Below are positions 36,310-37,319 of a stretch of 37,319 bases of DNA, piece by piece (position 1 is the first letter of the stretch; each line of letters starts with the position of its first letter). Under the pieces are notes generated by a model, which was not told the origin of the DNA, searched no databases, and saw nothing but the letters and a program-made list of their open reading frames with translations. Origin of the DNA: Oerskovia rustica (GTDB lineage Bacteria > Actinomycetota > Actinomycetes > Actinomycetales > Cellulomonadaceae); NCBI RefSeq assembly GCF_014836555.1, contig NZ_JACSQQ010000004.1, positions 128,348 to 165,666 of the forward strand, in the 5' to 3' direction. Made by a program: the position numbers and the translations under genes.

Positions 36310-37272
36310 ATGTCCTCGACAGACGCCCCCCGCCCCCACACGTTCCGCACCGCCGTCGCCCGCACCCTGCAGGTCGGCGCGCTCGCGCTCGCCGTCACCG
36401 CCACGCTGCCGCTGGTTGCACAGACCGCCCACGCCGAGACGGCGCCGGGCGAACCGACGTGCCAGGACGTCGGTGCTGCCGACCTCGGACGTGGTGACGA
36501 CGGGCGGGTGGAGATCGGCACGACGGGCCTCGTGCTCGTCCTCCACCGCTCCGTGGTGTCGGTCGAGGGGGACGGGCCGGACGTCCGCAGCCTCACGGTC
36601 GTCACGGCCGAGGGGCGAGAGCTGCCGGGCTGGGGGGTCGGGGCGGACGCGCACGACGAGCTGAACGCGCCGACCTACGACCACGTGAGGGTCTGCTGGG
36701 AGGCTCCGGTCACCGAGCAGGTCGAGGTTCCCGAGACCACGCCGACGACGGTGCCGACGACGCAGGTCGACCCTCCCACCACGACCCCGTGGACGGACCT
36801 GGAGGAGCCCACCACGACCCCGTGGACGCAGATCGCCGGGCGACCCGGGACCACCCCGACGGCGACCGTCCCTACGAAGCGGTCGACGGCGGCGCCGGAG
36901 ACGAAGGGGTCGACGATCCTCGAGCCGACCGACGAGCCGACCACCCTCGTGGACCGGAAGCCCACGACGCCCGCCACCACGCAGGAGCCGACGACCCCCG
37001 CGACGCCGCTCGTCCAGCCCGAGATCCCCGGAGACGTGGCCGAGGTCGCCGACGGCACGCCGACCCCGGCCGCGACCACCCAGCAGGCCGCCGCGCAGGC
37101 CGAGGCGGTCACCCAGGCCGAGGCACCCACCGAACGGCTCGTCCAGACCGGCGCCGAGACCATGCCGCTGGTCGTGGCGAGCACGTCACTGGTGGTCCTC
37201 GGCGGTGTGCTCCTGCACCTCGCGAGCCCGACGCGGCGGCGCGCCGCACGTCGGCGCAGCGCGCGGCGGTAG
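36310..37272 (+). CDS. Secreted cell-wall protein with sortase-type C-terminus
   Basis: Surface protein of 320 residues. A long signal peptide (cleavage near AHA-ET, about 42) precedes a small domain (44-135) with two cysteines, Cys51 and Cys129, likely a disulfide. A Thr/Pro-rich stalk (about 135-275) contains two PTTTPWT units. The end has LVQTG (277-281), an LPxTG-like signal with Val for Pro, then a hydrophobic helix and a tail with ten or more Arg. The small domain is not one I recognise. GGAGAC precedes ATG 36310. It follows a kinase/regulator operon by 94 bp. Confidence 0.8.
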   Translation: MSSTDAPRPHTFRTAVARTLQVGALALAVTATLPLVAQTAHAETAPGEPTCQDVGAADLGRGDDGRVEIGTTGLVLVLHRSVVSVEGDGPDVRSLTVVTAEGRELPGWGVGADAHDELNAPTYDHVRVCWEAPVTEQVEVPETTPTTVPTTQVDPPTTTPWTDLEEPTTTPWTQIAGRPGTTPTATVPTKRSTAAPETKGSTILEPTDEPTTLVDRKPTTPATTQEPTTPATPLVQPEIPGDVAEVADGTPTPAATTQQAAAQAEAVTQAEAPTERLVQTGAETMPLVVASTSLVVLGGVLLHLASPTRRRAARRRSARR

Positions 37273-37319
37273 CACCGCCCCAGAGACTCGTGCCGGGGCG
37301 AGCGTGACGTCGAGGCCGC

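Overview
This is a very GC-rich, gene-dense stretch of an actinobacterial chromosome. NarL-type two-component pairs, TANNNT -10 boxes lying just upstream of ATG codons, an LAxTG-type sorting signal, SsuD, and an alkylquinone-type type III polyketide cluster all fit the Micrococcales. A relative of Cellulosimicrobium, Cellulomonas, Oerskovia or Promicromonospora is my guess; no rRNA or marker gene fixes the genus. I see no transposase, integrase, phage gene, CRISPR array or tRNA.

Region 1 (1-7031), signalling: a histidine kinase/response regulator pair (132-2071), a convergent PAS-GAF-PP2C phosphatase (2076-3683), a second regulator/kinase pair on the minus strand (3856-5894), and a divergent CPBP-type membrane protein whose protease motifs look partly degenerate (6054-7031). 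Region 2 (7152-15193), metabolism and transport: orphan ssuD, an NADPH-dependent MDR reductase, a DUF1304/TetR divergent pair, a CPA1 Na+/H+ antiporter, a DUF1801 protein, and a leaderless GntR regulator followed by an MFS transporter that ends in a 19-G homopolymer. Region 3 (15364-20461), cell surface and signalling: a secreted thioester-domain adhesin-like protein with an LATTG sorting signal, a third kinase/regulator pair, a solo LuxR-type helix-turn-helix protein, a cupin and a tiny CPxC protein.

Region 4 (20657-24510) is the biosynthetic cluster: type III PKS, then an ICMT-like methyltransferase, then an FAD oxidoreductase (minus strand, overlapping genes), with a divergent UbiA prenyltransferase. 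The layout resembles srsABC and agqABCD phenolic-lipid/quinone clusters and predicts a methylated, hydroxylated and possibly prenylated alkylresorcinol or alkylquinone. Region 5 (24569-33333) holds an RDD membrane protein, a MarR/MFS/aldo-keto reductase module, a small lipoprotein, a divergent MFS/MerR pair, and a divergent FAD amino-acid oxidoreductase/Lrp pair.

Region 6 (33476-37272) holds a canonical CPBP protease, a fourth kinase/regulator pair closely resembling the first, and a second sortase-type surface protein with a Thr/Pro-rich stalk. Non-coding structure is notable. Two families of long palindromes occur twice each at gene ends. The 10-mer CCCGACGGCG is strongly over-represented on both strands. 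Several promoters appear to produce leaderless mRNAs.
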